From the NCBI GenBank assembly GCA_037074615.1, contig CM073535.1, forward strand, positions 15,105,001 through 15,169,000: DNA of 64,000 nucleotides, written 5' to 3'. Numbering within the stretch: position 1 is the first letter of the stretch; the number at the start of each line of letters is the position of its first letter. The stretch comes from Leucaena leucocephala (taxonomy: Eukaryota; Streptophyta; Magnoliopsida; Fabales; Fabaceae). The notes beneath the pieces were generated by a model. That model was given only the letters and a program-made list of their open reading frames with translations. It was not told where the DNA came from and did not search any database. This document shows positions 48,440-61,269 of the stretch, piece after piece. The translations under genes and the position numbers were made by a program.

Positions 48440-51189
48440 TGTCCTTATTTTCTCCCTCAATTATACTCAATTAAAAGTAGATTGAACCAAATTAAAACCT
48501 TTTTAATTTTAAAAAAATAAAATTTCAAATAAATTTCAAATGGAAGTTCTTTCACTAAAACTTTGAGGGAAAATATAAATTTAGATGATTGGTTCACTGT
48601 ATGTTCAGGTCGCGACAGAAAAACACAGAGATATCTGGTCATGATGAGTCAAGTAAGAGGGTCATGACTAAAGTTCACAGAGAACATGAGTCACGTCTAG
48701 CCCATACTCATGTCAGAACTGGGATACACAGAGCCTAGATGTTATGGTAACGACTGTTCATTTGGTAAATCTAAAAATTTCAGTTTTCTTGCTTTAACTT
48801 TAAAAATTAATTTCTCCAAGATTCCTTATCCAAATGAGGTGTGTTATACATAGATTTAAAGCTCAAGAAGTGTTCTTTAACCTTGGAAAATTTTACAAAA
48901 AAATTCTATTATTTGCTATTTTAAAACATCGCTTGAGCCTCATTGCCTCATAACTTGGAAAATTATCCCTTTCTAGATTTATTTCTGACTTCAAAAAATC
49001 ATAGTAAATCTAAAACTTAACCACTTATGGCATTATTGATATCCATGTAAAGCTCTGTATCTTAGCTATATTCATGTCAAATTTCAAGTCATAACTTCTC
49101 CTTTAAGATATTTAAAAACATAAAGTCAATGCCTCTAACATACATTACATTACAACATACCAAAATGTTCTATTATGTCTAGGATCATGAATGTGACATA
49201 TTAAAAACTTATTCATCCACATCCAATCTTTTTCCTTTTGATGCAGCAGCACCTAAACATGGTTATTTGTTTGGCAAGAGTGAGATTTCAATGAAATCCC
49301 AATAGCAAGTCATACAAACTATAATATCATTCATGTTTAATTAAATGCCTAACATGTTATCTTGATATAGGAGCTACTTCATGGGCATATTCAAGTAATA
49401 TCTAACATGTATATTTTCATGAAATATATAGAAAGGAGTTGCATCCATTCATCCATCATAGTAATCATCATAACATCATCTGGAGCTCAACCAAAAATCA
49501 CAATAAACAAGCAAGCACTAATCAAACAAGTATAACATTATAGTTAGGTATTTTTGCTACTTTTTAAGCTTTCTTTGTCATGCTCTCCTTGAAATGGTCT
49601 CCTTTCCAAAAAAATATAGAAACCTAGCCATTATAAAGCAATAGCAACTTATAACTCAATTCAAAAGAAATTTTAAGACTAGATTTTCACTAGGTTATAT
49701 TCTTTGCCCATTTTATGTCTTATATTTTCATCTTTCTATAATAAATTCTCATGGTTAATTTCACATAATTTTTCATGTAGAATCCAAATATGAAGTTATA
49801 ATTTCCAAATTTAATCTCCTTCCTTGGCTACTATATATAACTGAAACATCCCCTTTTCTTTTCCAAAAATTATCATTTTGATTTCAATGCTTCCTCTACT
49901 TGTTTCTCTACTTTACGCCACACAATTTTTCATTTTAAACCCATTGGAAGCATAAAAATTATGAAATTCTCACATATGAACATTGATTCATACAATGGCA
50001 GCTAAGAACACAAAAACCCTAATTTCATGAATACTTGAATTTCCAAGCCATTACTACTTGATTCTAGCTTGTTTAAGCTTGTCTAAATTATCTATAACAT
50101 AAAATTTATATTGTCACCACAATGAGCAGCACCTTTAGTAGCAACATGAAATAGAAAATGCCATAGAAACCGCTTAAAACCAAGAGCAAACTTCTTAGAA
50201 CAAAGTCCAATATCAAAGGAACTAATTACCTTTCTTTTTGCTCTAAGTTGTATGCTTCTTCCTAGCTCAAAATTAATTTTGACAGAGTTTCCCCTATGGT
50301 TCCTATGGCTACCAAAATGGCTATGAAAGGGGTATTTATAGAAAAATTTGGGTGAAAATGGAAGGTCAAGATTAATCCAAACACTATTTGATCCAATGGT
50401 CCATATTGCATCTTCTATCAAGCTTGCCCTACAAGCCAAAAAGTGACATCATCCATGACATCAAATAAGGCTTTGTTTGGTGCAAGACATAGGAAAATAC
50501 TAATAGGAAAAATTCTAGTCTAATATGGTATTGATTTAGTTAGTTTCACAAAAATCAGGCTGTTTTATGTTTCTAATTTTTATAATATTCCAAAATATGT
50601 ATTCTATCATGAAAACTAATGCTTAGATTTTTCCTCCCACTGACATTGTTAGACTGAGTACTTATTTGCTTATCATCCCTTGGCAAATTGATTGAAATTC
50701 CCTTGATTTAATATTTTACACTATATTAGCCCTAAATGTATAATTGTTATTTTACACCACTTTACACCATATAAGAGCCTATACTAACTTTGATTAATCC
50801 TTCATGTATCTCCCTTGGCATGTTAGACATGCTTAAATGATTAAAATGCCCTTAATTCATCTCTTGTTCCATATTACAACACATGGGCATTTTCATAATT
50901 TTGCACTCTCTAGGGTTTCTTTAGACACTGACCCATATGACTGTTCAGATATTTTATTGGGCATATGGGATGCCAAATTAGGCCTTTAAATGGGTCCAAT
51001 ACCTTTATGGCTCAATTCCTAAGAAACTCATATAAAAGTATTTATCGGATGTATTATTGTACTGTAAATTATATTATAAATTCTACATAACTTCTTTTTG
51101 AGTTTTGTCAGTTTTATAAATTCTCATATTAATTATGAGAATTTTTAGCCAAATTTCATCTAATTAGAAAATCCAGAAGGTCCTGTAAT
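48440..51189 (-). mobile_element. Long gypsy-type LTR, minus orientation, 5'-truncated
   Basis: The low end reads TGTCCTTATTTTCTCCC, comparable to the reverse complement of the plus LTR end (AAAATTAGGGATATGACA) with a few bases missing. Homology continues through a TATA equivalent at about 50332-50341 and reaches 51189, which corresponds to about 51527 in the plus copy. The first 340 bp of this LTR are therefore absent. It lies head to head with the LTR at 51190. Confidence 0.65.
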
Positions 51190-54100
51190 TGTCATATCCT
51201 AATTTTTCCCTATCCGTATAGTACTGATAGTGGAAAGAGGTTTGAAAAGGATTATGATGAAGATAAGAAGAAATGATAAAGGTTAAATGAGTCATGAAGA
51301 AAGAGAAGGACTAAAACAAAAATTAGAAAAAGGTTGAAAGCAAAAAGTGAAGGTAGAAATAAAAGTTGGGCTCTTAAGTGTAATTTTCAAAAGTTAAGGG
51401 GCTAAAATGCAATTATTCAAAATTATTCTGGTCAATTTAATTCAACACAGGATTTTGATTCGAGGTCCCGATTAATTGATATAAATTCCTAAAGTCAGAA
51501 GAATTATTATAGTATTTTTCAAACATCAGGATCAGATAAAACTTTATAGAAAATTCCTATATTTAATGTAAGAATTTATAAAATTGACAGAGTCATAAAA
51601 GGAATCCTGTAGAAGTCTTTCGGGATTTTACGATGAAATAAAATACTCGATAAATAGGATCAAGTGAGATTTATTAGGATTTGTGCCATAAAGGTAATGA
51701 GGCCAATGAGCCCATACCAAGGCCCAAACGGTGCCATAATGAGCCCAATAAAGTAGTGAGATAGTATGTGGGCCAGAGTCCAGAGCAGTCCAGGAATAGT
51801 GCGAAATTACGAAAATGCCCCTGGATGCCCCTATTGTACCAGTGATAGATTGAGGGTATTTTGGTCATTCTAGACAGGCAAAAAATGTGACATGTAGTAT
51901 AAATATGATTAATCAGAGCCAATATATGCCCTGAGATAGTGTAAAGACGGGTGGAATGACAATTATGCTCTTGTGGTCAATATAATGCAAGAAAGGACAC
52001 CAAGGGTATTTTGGTCATTTTCCAAAGGATCTGTAATTAAGTTATGGCCAGTACAAGTATGTTAATGGTATGAGAAGTCTAGATATTGATTTCCAGGATA
52101 GAATACATATCCTGGTATATTATAAAAATTTTAGAACAGAAAATATTCCGGTTGTTATGAAACTGCTCTGATCGGTATCGGATTGGACTGGAATTTTTTC
52201 AGAAGCTTCCTTACACTATGAGCACGCCACATACCCCCATGAGGCATCCCTTGATCTGTCCCACATGATGTCACAATTATTCTTTTTAGAAAAAGTTAAA
52301 TCCAAGATTAAATGTGGGCCTTTAGATCAAATAGTAACCAAATCAATCTTGGCCATTCATTTTTCATGGATTTTGGCTATAAATACCCCCTCATTCTGCA
52401 TCAAAACCGTGGCTTCATGGACCCTTGGGGAAACTCTTGCAAAATGAAAACTCAAGCCAAGACAAAGAAGATTCAAGGTACCAAAGTTCAAGCAAGCTAG
52501 AGATTAAAGGTAAACAATCTCTCCTAGTTTATTTTTCTTTGATTTGGGAGTTTGAACTTAGGGTTTTTATGGGAGAAAAGTTGAGTTTTCTCTAAGGGGA
52601 GGTTCTTCCCAAATACCTTAGATGAAAGGGGAAAGAAGAAATTAAAGTTAGAAACATATGATTGAAGCTTAAACAAGCTAGTTAAGAGATTGATTGTTGA
52701 CTCAAGTTGATATTCTTGACTTTGCCATGATGTGCCCTATTTGGTATACACTGTTCATGATGGAATTAAATTGAATTTCAATGATTTAATGCTTCCATTG
52801 AATTTAGATGATGGTTTTGTGTAGGATTGGAAAGGTTTTGAACCTTGAAAGCATTGAAATTCCAAGATTATAGTTTTTGAAACCCTTCTCTATTACTGTT
52901 CACACACATGAACAGTGATTGGAATTTCATAATTTTGATGGTTCCAATGGCTTTAAAATGAAAATTTGTGTGGGGTATAGTGGAGAAACAAGTATGGGAA
53001 GCATTAGAATCAAAATGAGAATTTATGAAAGAATTGCATGCCTATGTTCAGTTCTGCACAGCAGGCCATGAAGGAGCTGGAATTTCATGATTCTAAGCTC
53101 ATAAATGAATTCAAAAGATGAAATTGTGTAGGGTAAAGTCAAGACATCAATTGATTCAAAGACCAAGTCCATTAGTTAAGATTAAGGAAAGTAAATGAGC
53201 TTAATGTTCAAGAGGGAGTTATGTTAGTTAAAATAAGTTTAATGCTCAAGGAAATTAGATGGTAATGGATGAATGGTTATGTGATGTTAGGGATTGCTTG
53301 GTATGTTCCAAAAGAGGCAGCCACATGTCCAAGAGATTTGAGAAGAAAGAAGCAAGATAAAGTGAAAGAAAGTCAAGTCTATAAGGTAGTGAACTTACCT
53401 CTTTATGTGCTTGATGTGGTATGCTTATGTGTTGACATGTATATGATATTTGAATGATGTTGAATGTATTGTGAATAACATGTTTTCCATGGCCATGCAC
53501 TTTATGTGAAAGTATATAGCATGATGGCATGTCACTAATCAAAGAAAGTTTAATGAAATTACATATCATGCATTAGCATCCATCTTGCATATTTAAGTGG
53601 TAATGTTTGCTACTGAGATTCTCTAGAATCTCACTCTCCAATAACCAACCAATTTAGGTCAAGCATGAAGAAAAGGTATGCATGGAGAAGAGCTAAAGCA
53701 TGGAAGAAGAAAAGTGAAGTATTTAAGATGTTAGCATATGCTATGCACTTTCCACGTATGTCAAACCCATGTAAAGCATCTATTTATGTGATGAGATTGT
53801 ATGAAAAAATTATTGTATAACCCCATGATGTATATGAATTCATACAAGGCAAAAGAGATTATTCATGTATGCTAGAACAATTATTGAAAGTAAAAGAAAG
53901 GAAACTGAAATAGTAAAATCGTAGGTCCTGAAGCAGTTTTGTTATGGCTTCAGTTTCACCTATCAAATGAAGGAATTATTTAACAAAATTTTATGATCAT
54001 GTAGTACACATCCAGTGGTTTAATTGCATAGGTAGAAAGTTTTATTTGGATGTGTATATGAAGAGAAATGAATTTCCAAAGTAAGGGACCAGAATCTATT

Positions 54101-54802
54101 TCCAGAGTTTTTGAACAAATGAACAGTAAACTTCAACGAATAAACTGTATCAATTGGATTTGGTTTGGAAATTATTTTTCTCTTAAATTTGAAGATGTTA
54201 TCTTCACGTAGCTTTTTGAACCACTTTAGTTTGAGTTTTTTAGAATTAGTTATGGTTTTTCGAAGTTCGTTGCATAATCTGGAATACCATATGAACAGTA
54301 ACCCAATAAAGAGTAAAATTCTAGATTTGGCTAATAGACTTCCAAGGTCTTATAAGTGGTTCTAAATGCTACTGAATGGTCCCTAAGACGTATGAAAGTA
54401 AGGATGTTATAGTAATAATCTTTGGACTTTAGAAATTAATATCAATTATCTAGGGCCTCAAATTAAAATTTAAAAAAATATGCCTAGCCCAATTTTCATT
54501 CTCTATTTAATGGTAAAATTTGAGACTGTACTATTTTTGGGTAGTTCTAGGCATTTTCTGGCACAATTTCTTCATAATTACAATTTTACCCTTAACTTTA
54601 ACAAATTGCAGTTTGATCTCTTAAAATTTTATAATTACACTTTATGGCGCAAAATTTGTCTCTATATTTTAGTTTTGACATTGGGACTTTTCTAAATCAC
54701 TCTTAAATCCTTAAACTTTGTACTTCAATCCCTTTCCTGTCTTAAATTGCAACCTTTTCCTTATAAAATTTCATACCAGATAAGAAAATTAGGGATATGA
54801 CA
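51190..54802 (+). mobile_element. Complete 3.6 kb gypsy-type solo LTR
   Basis: Starts TGTCATATCC at 51190 and ends GGATATGACA at 54802, a perfect 10-bp terminal inverted repeat, with TG...CA. A TATA box CTATAAATA lies at 52378-52386. The body aligns with 15431-19360, with the extra 1 kb after the presumed transcript start retained. No internal domain follows. Flanks (GTAAT and ATCCT) are not a clear duplication. The small ORFs along it are not conserved between copies. Confidence 0.75.
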
Positions 54803-55180
54803 ATCCTTGGCCATCTTAGCTTGATATTTCTTCTTCCTGTCCTTCGAGATTGATGTTTAAGGAGCATTATATATATACTTGGATGGATTAGTCTCAGACC
54901 CATCGGCATTGGTTGTCTTCTCTCCATTGCTTCCATGAAGAATGAGGGATTTGAGTGATTGAACGGTGAGATAGAGGAATTTGTGGTTGTTTTTTTGGGT
55001 TTTGATTGGTAGAGTGTGTGTAAGGTATCCCACAAACAAATTTGAGGATTTGTGAAGATTGAAAGTGAGAGAAAATGAAGATTAATCGATTGGGGGTTAA
55101 GTTAAATAGTGAAGAGTCATGATTGATTGCTGATAAAACTCGATATTAATTGATTAACTAATCTATTAATTCCCATTAAA
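54803..55180 (-). pseudogene. Continuation of the SIRE-like element's decayed ORF
   Basis: Minus frames with SPFNHSNPSFFMEAMER and SKDRKKKYQAKMAKD-like text run up to the gypsy LTR edge at 54803. I judge this to be the upstream part of the ORF that resumes at 48439 once the LTR pair is removed. An ATTAATTGATTAAC stretch at about 55145-55170 resembles the word class in the LTR at 36456. Moderate to low confidence. Confidence 0.35.
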
Positions 55181-55189
55181 AGGGAAGAG

Positions 55190-56129
55190 AGGAGAAATAA
55201 AAGAAAAGAAAGTAAAGCACTGGACGGACTAGTTAATGCATTACAGAAGAGTAAAATGCATGCAGAGGGGGTGCTCTTGAATGAACTAAAAGGCGGTAGA
55301 ATCGGCCAAGCTTAGCTCATAAGAGGAGGTAATGATATGAAAAGAAAAAAGAGAAAGCTTAAATGAACTGAAAGTAGAAGTTTATTAAAACATAAACACT
55401 TACAGAAAGAGGAAGGGATACAGAAGGAGTAGGAAGAGAAAGAAAGAGACTCTTTCTCTCTAGGACTCTGGAGTATCTCTCTCTAAGTGTAAGGGAGTCG
55501 GGGTAACTGAACTTGCTTCATAAGGAAATGAATGTGACTTAAGAAGCCAGGAGTGGTTACTGTTTGAATAGTGTTCTAACGTGGAATATTTTTTACTGTT
55601 TGCACAGTTCCGCATCATAACACTATTTGCACAGTATCTACTGACACTACAGTATTTTGCCGACACTACAATGACTCACTGTTTAAATAGTACTGCTATA
55701 GTACTTTTATAATTTTGTTTAACCAAAAACTTAGGACAGATTACTCGATCAACTAAGTCTCTAGAGCATGGAGTTTAATTGGTTATTAAGGCTAGCCTTA
55801 TCATTTGTTGAGGTGAGGACAGATTGTACCTTGTTCATCTGATTTAGGAACTTGCTGTGTTCTGTCATACAGGGGAATTGGGGATTTTGTTTAAACCATC
55901 TCTCGACTGCTTGAGTGTTTATCCTTGAAAGATCAAACTTAGGCCACTACTTGACAGACAGAAGTCTTTGAAGTATAGGCAAGAATCTTCATCCTTCAGG
56001 TTTTAAGAATCTATAATTCCAAGAAAATATCCAAGATATAGATAAGTTTGAAAAATAGTAAAGTTCAACAGGAAAAGGGTTTTCTTCAATGTTGAACTTC
56101 TGTTTAAAAAGCTCAAAAACTCGAACTAC
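55190..56129 (-). promoter_or_regulatory. Intergenic region of the endogenous pararetrovirus
   Basis: Non-coding, downstream of ORF 2 in the minus reading. It holds four 14-bp near-palindromes (55559-55691), a CT-rich leader-like tract (about 55390-55490, minus) and a polyadenylation signal AATAAA on the minus strand at about 55383-55388. In caulimovirids the promoter and polyadenylation site sit in this interval because the genome is circular. A Met-tRNA primer site was not found. The left edge of the insert, near 55190, is approximate. Confidence 0.5.
55559..55691. repeat. Four copies of a 14-bp near-palindrome
   Basis: ACTGTTTGAATAGT at 55559-55572, ACTGTTTGCACAGT at 55595-55608, ACTATTTGCACAGT at 55622-55635 and ACTGTTTAAATAGT at 55678-55691. 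Consensus ACTRTTTRMAYAGT, nearly self-complementary. Found upstream (minus sense) of the CT-rich tract and polyadenylation signal. Confidence 0.85.
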
Positions 56130-57110
56130 CTCTATAGGAAATATCTCTGGAATAGGTCCAAAGAAATCCCACCAATGTCCAAACCATTGAGGGAAATTGT
56201 ATGTGGCTTTAATTTTGAAATAAATAAACCAAGTATGTTTAAAAAGTTTATTTTGATCCCAGAATACATGATACCATGCATAAACATAATCATGATAATT
56301 GTATCCAATAGGATCAAAGTTTATCCCAAAAGTTTTTATCTTATTTAAATCTTGTCACCACTGGGATGGAGTAAGGACCTTCAAAATCTACAGGGTAGAA
56401 TGAGTTATTAAATACTTATCTATTTTGTCAGCATTTCTTTTAATTGAAGCCAACTCAGAGTGAATCAATATTAATTCATAATATTCCCTGGTTTTTGTCA
56501 AATGTTTTGGCCTATAATGAAATCCAGTAAGGAAAACATTTAAAGCCACTTGGTTGGGGTTTTTGTTATAGAATTCTGGCTCTATCTTGATAATATTTAT
56601 AGCCCTATTTTGTTTAGAAAAGGCTGGAGTATTATTCGATTTTTTAGAGATAGAAGCAAAAACTATCTGTTTTTGAGAAGGGTTGATCTGCAAGATATTT
56701 GGTTGTTTATCAAGCCAATCATATTGGTTTTTTGTAAGTACCTTTGCAGGGATTGGAGGAAGGGTCAATTGCTGGGCAAAGGTTTTTTCTAGGAGAATCT
56801 TCTAGGTATAACTCTAGGCATAGGATTCCAAAGTCTTTTTAGAAGATACTCGTGTTTGAATTTGCTAGGTTGATGACCTAGACGGAATAGATGACCTCAA
56901 TTTTATTTGAGGTTTCTGGACCAAAGATCCAGATGGAGTAGATGACTCTATTTTAATTTGTTGGGTTCCCTGTGGAGACCCATATTTCTTTATCACCTCT
57001 TGGATGATGGCCTCCAATTCAGAACTAGAAACTATTTGACTTTGGGCATCTTGTAGAATACCCTTTTGTTTTTGGTCTTCACCATCTTCGAGTTTCTTTT
57101 TCCTCGGCAT
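56130..57110 (-). pseudogene. Pararetroviral ORF 2, function unknown, broken
   Basis: Starts at 57110 with the basic MPRKKK, closely following the RNase H end. Pieces lie at 56865-57110 (charged, Ser/Pro-rich), 56388-56768 and 56132-56317, separated by stops or frameshifts. A second ORF of unknown function after the polyprotein is known from some florendoviruses; this and the genome order are why I favour that genus. No domain is recognised. The intact length would be about 320 codons. Confidence 0.55.
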
Positions 57111-57120
57111 GGGAATTTTG

Positions 57121-57647
57121 TTTCTTTTTGGTTTTCTCTCAACATTCTATCTACCCTATAGAAATTCACAGGTGAGAAAGTCTGGGAGGGAGTTTGAAGT
57201 ACCTTTGATAAAATCAATTTCAAAATCAAAGACACTCAAAATTGCTTGCCATCTGGCTAAGACTAGTTTAGAAGCAAGATTTTTAACATCTTTTTGTAAA
57301 ACATCCTTTGCTGATTTACAATCAATGCAAAGTAAAAATCTTTTGTTTAGCAAATCTGATTGAAAGTTGGAAATGCATAAAACAATTGCCAAAATTTCTT
57401 TTTTAATGGTGGAATAGTTTTGTTGAGTGTTATTCTAATGTTTAGACGTAAAAGAGACAATTTTTTCTTTTCTGTCAAGACGCTGTTTGAGAATGCCACC
57501 ATAACCTATGTCACTGGCATCAATTTCAACAATTTTATAGGCGACTGGATCAGGAAGGCTAAGACAAGGAAGCTCCTTGACCTGGGATTTGATCTGCCTA
57601 ACGATGTTTGAATGAAGGTCAGTCCACAAAGGCAGATTGTCCTTGAG
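57121..57647 (-). pseudogene. Pararetroviral RNase H region, broken
   Basis: The 57435-57629 piece has IDASDIGYGGIL with the first catalytic Asp, preceded by polymerase connection sequence. The 57156-57392 piece has LLCIDCKSAK and LPDFLTCEFL, the C-terminal end of the caulimovirid polyprotein. At least one break lies between them at about 57393-57434. Confidence 0.85.
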
Positions 57648-58473
57648 TCACTGATGTAGCAGTTTAATGAAGTTACTGAGATGAGGAATAAAGTTAGCAA
57701 CATAGTTTAAACATCCCAAAAATTGTTGAAGTTGTGTTTTATCAATGATTTGATCAGGAAATTTGTCAGCAAATTGAATTGCCCTTTCAATTGGTGTAAT
57801 AGACCCTTGATAAATCCAATGACCCAAAAACTGTATTTTAGTTTGAAACAAACTAATTTTAGGTTTTGAAACCACTAATCCATTTGTTTCTGCAATCTTA
57901 ACGAATTTAGAGATATGTTTAAAATGTTGATCTATAGAATGACTATAGACTAATATATCATCAATGTAAACAATAATGTATTGACTATGATCATTAAATA
58001 TCTCATTCATAATTCTCTAGAATTTGGAAGGAGCATTTTTTAAACCAAAAGGCATAACATTCCACTCATACTGACCAAAAGGAACAGTAAAAGCAGTTTT
58101 ATACCTATCATTTTCAGAAATTTGTATTTGCCAAAAACCATATTTCATATCAAATTTTGAAAAGATTTTTGCAGAATACAAACATTTTAGTAGATCAGAT
58201 TTGTTTGGGATTAGATACCTGATCCATTGCAAAGAATCGTTTAAAGGTTTGTAATTAATTACAAGTCTAGGAGCACCACGTTCAATCTCGGCATTTTTAT
58301 TAACATAAAAAGCAGCACAAGACCATGGGTTTCTTGATTTGTGAATTAATTTTTTGTTTAAAAGATCATAAATCTCATTTTTGCAAGTTTCCAAAAGCTC
58401 CAGGCTCATTTGAATTAACCTGGCCTTTGTTGGGATTTTCTTTTCAGAAAAATATTTTTCATATGGTAGATCT
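57648..58473 (-). pseudogene. Pararetroviral reverse transcriptase region, broken
   Basis: Ty3-like reverse transcriptase as in Caulimoviridae. SKFDMKYGFWQI holds the first catalytic Asp, then FGLKNAPSKF, and YIDDILVYS at 57942-57968 carries the Asp pair. A stop (TAG) lies between SKF and RIMNEIF at about 58011-58016. The upstream part is separated by the copia solo LTR at 58474-60278. Old, silenced sequence; no functional enzyme is encoded. Confidence 0.9.
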
Positions 58474-60278
58474 TGTTGGAAATCGTGCCCTAGGGGCCAA
58501 TCATTGTCTTATGAACATTATTGATTTATGAATTTATTGAGTTATCATATTATTTGCATGTTTACTATGATGACCATCCTTGGATAATTCATGATATTAT
58601 CCTAAATGTCCCTGGTCGATCATCTATGTGGGAGCACAGATGAAATAAGACCAGTATGACTTTGAAGATATATAGAGATATAAATCAAAGTCATAAGCAC
58701 ATGTAAGAGTACAGGGTGTTGGACCGACCCGCTATGAGAGAACTGCATGGGTAACGTCATAAGCTTCTCTCATATACAAACCATGTCAATATGCCCTTTG
58801 ACCTGAGATCATCATGGATTCCTACATGACAAAACGCTCAGCTTTGACCTAGTCAAAAGTCACTTTTGACCGAGTGATCATAAAGACTATGTTCGGGCTT
58901 AGTGGTTTTTCATGCAGAGGAATGTGAATGGTCAAGATGGAATTTGTCCCTCACATTCGTGGAGAGATATTACTGGGCCCCTCGATGAGTGAGTCTGAGA
59001 AATGTATGGCCATACTGTAATGGAAAGGTAGTTCCATTTCTATAGTCAGACTACTCAGGGATCGAGAAAGTAACGGTCGGGAATAGGAGGATGACATTAT
59101 CCATGCCTCATCCATGACCAAAATATCGCGTGACAGAAGGGACATGATATGGTTGTATAAAAGGTTACATCGTTTATCGATCCTCATATGATTTGGGTAG
59201 TTGTTATGTCTTGCTAGAGACCGCTTGCGACTTGTGGGCTAGTATAGCAAATGGCCCACTGCCAACTTCATATGGGCCTACAGGGTCGCACACAAAATAG
59301 CCCAACACGAGCTATGATGTCCAGATTCATTGAATCTAAGACATGTCCAGATTCAATGAAAGATCCAGGTGAATGTATATATATTTATTTATATTCGTAT
59401 ATATATAAATTCGTATATATATATATTATATATATGAGATATATGAGATTTAATTTATAAGGATAAATTAAATCCCTATCACGTTTGAATTCGAAATTCA
59501 AATTGATAGGATATCTCATATAAGAGATATTTATAAGATTTAATTTATAAGGATAAATTAAATCTCTATCACGTTTGAAATTCGAAATTTAAATTGATAG
59601 GATATCTCAAATTTGATTTATGGGAATAAATCAAATATAACTCAGTCTCATCTTTATTTAAAGTTAAATAAATAAGTAATTAAATCTGTGGGACGGATTT
59701 AATATTATTTTATTTAATTAGTTTCTTATAAAATTATACAATATATGATATTGTATCAATTCGGAATTAATATAAGATTAACTCCAAAATCCAATTAGGT
59801 CAAGTGGAAAAACGGATAGCATCCTCTATATCTGATTGGAGGAGCTACGTTTGAAAGTAACACAGAACACAAAAGGCCGAACGGAATCTGCAAAAGGTTT
59901 GCAGACAAGAAACTGCCGAAATAGAGACGGAGACTTGTGAAAGCCTTGGAGGGACAGGAGACGCTAGCACGTCGTTCGTGGTTGGAACGCTGTTCGTGTG
60001 GATACCAGTAGAGGAAGCCGACCTGAGGCGTCGACTTCTTGTGATCGGAAAGAGACCACCGTCCGCGGAGAGAATTTGTGAAGGTCGCTGAGGAACACTC
60101 CATCGATTTCTTGCGATCAGAAAGAGATCACCACCCACGTAGAGAAGCTGTGAAATTCGCTGAGCAACACTAAGGGTAATGATTCTTTCCACTTGACTTA
60201 AACACATACGGCAGATCCTGGCAAGGAATGGAAAATTTTTAAAGTTTATTTCCGCTGCGTGTCTTCCAATTCCTTACA
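58474..60278 (+). mobile_element. Solo copia LTR inserted in the pararetrovirus
   Basis: A complete 1805-bp LTR, TGTTGGAAATCG at 58474 to TTCCTTACA at 60278, flanked by a perfect GATCT duplication at 58469-58473 and 60279-60283. A TATA element TATAAAAG lies at 59156-59163. It is the only copy of this family in plus orientation here, and it is nearly identical in sampled stretches to the solo LTR at 1431-3429. It carries two 90-bp units against four there. Confidence 0.96.
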
Positions 60279-60283
60279 GATCT

Positions 60284-61200
60284 ACCACATGTTGTTTTCT
60301 ATTCCAAAAAGCATTTGGTAAGTTAGAACAAATAAGTTTGTGAATTTGTTCAAGACAAGTTTGAATTTTCTTTTGAACATCTTTTTGACATAATTGCCTT
60401 TCTAAATGCTGAAAAAAATCTCTTTGTTTAAAAAGTTTATTTGTTGTTGTTTTGAAGTCAAAAGATTGAGCTCCTTGATCCTGAGTTTTTGAGTAAAAGG
60501 AAACAAAATCGTTTTGCCCAAATATTCTTTTGAAATTCCATTTTCATCAGTCATATATGGGAATAATAACCTAGCAAAAGGCGCACCTAGAATGATATGA
60601 GTTCCCATATTTTTAACTAATATAAATGGAGTTTCAAGTTTTAATTCTTGATTTTCAACAACTTTTAAAACTTTTTACTTGACATCTAAGCGTGAGCCAT
60701 TGACGCCATTATACCTTTCGGTTGTTTTTTTAAAGTATTTTGTCAGAATAATTCCTTCATTGAAGCAATTAGAATCAGCTCCTGTGTTAAATAAGACAGT
60801 TGTTCCAAAACAAAATCATTGTGAATAATAATTTTGGCATGGATATAAAACTTTTGAATAGAAATTCGAGAAATCATATTTAAGAAAGTGTTATCTTCCT
60901 CATTACCATCGTTAGATGTGATTTCTAGATTTTCTTTAGTTTAACCTGTTAGTTGCATATCTTAGAATTGGATATGGCTTCGGCACAAGTTTCTTGTCAG
61001 AGTTTAATCAGACGTATTTTAGACTTGAGCTGTTTGACCTCTACATGTAAATCTTGAAGGGTTGTTGATTTAACAGAGTGTTGGAATTTATTTAAAACAT
61101 CTGTTAAATTATATTTGTTTACAGGGAAAACAGGTTTTGAGTTTGAAGAAGATGGTTGTTGATTAACCAATTCTCTAAACTTAAACAAATATTCTCCTTT
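60284..61200 (-). pseudogene. Pararetroviral aspartic protease region, broken
   Basis: A Lys-rich coiled-coil-like segment lies at 60997-61188 (LQDLHVEVKQLKSK). The protease motif follows with NTGADS at about 60774-60788, where the catalytic Asp codon has become Asn (60786-60788). Then GTHIILGAPFARLLFPY at 60550-60608 is the second conserved part of retroviral-type proteases. Several stops break the frame. It leads into the start of reverse transcriptase, which is cut by the solo LTR. Confidence 0.8.
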
Positions 61201-61269
61201 TTCAGAATCTGATAGTTTTTCAATGATATCAAGAAGTAAATCTTGTTCTTTCGAGATAACATTGATTGA

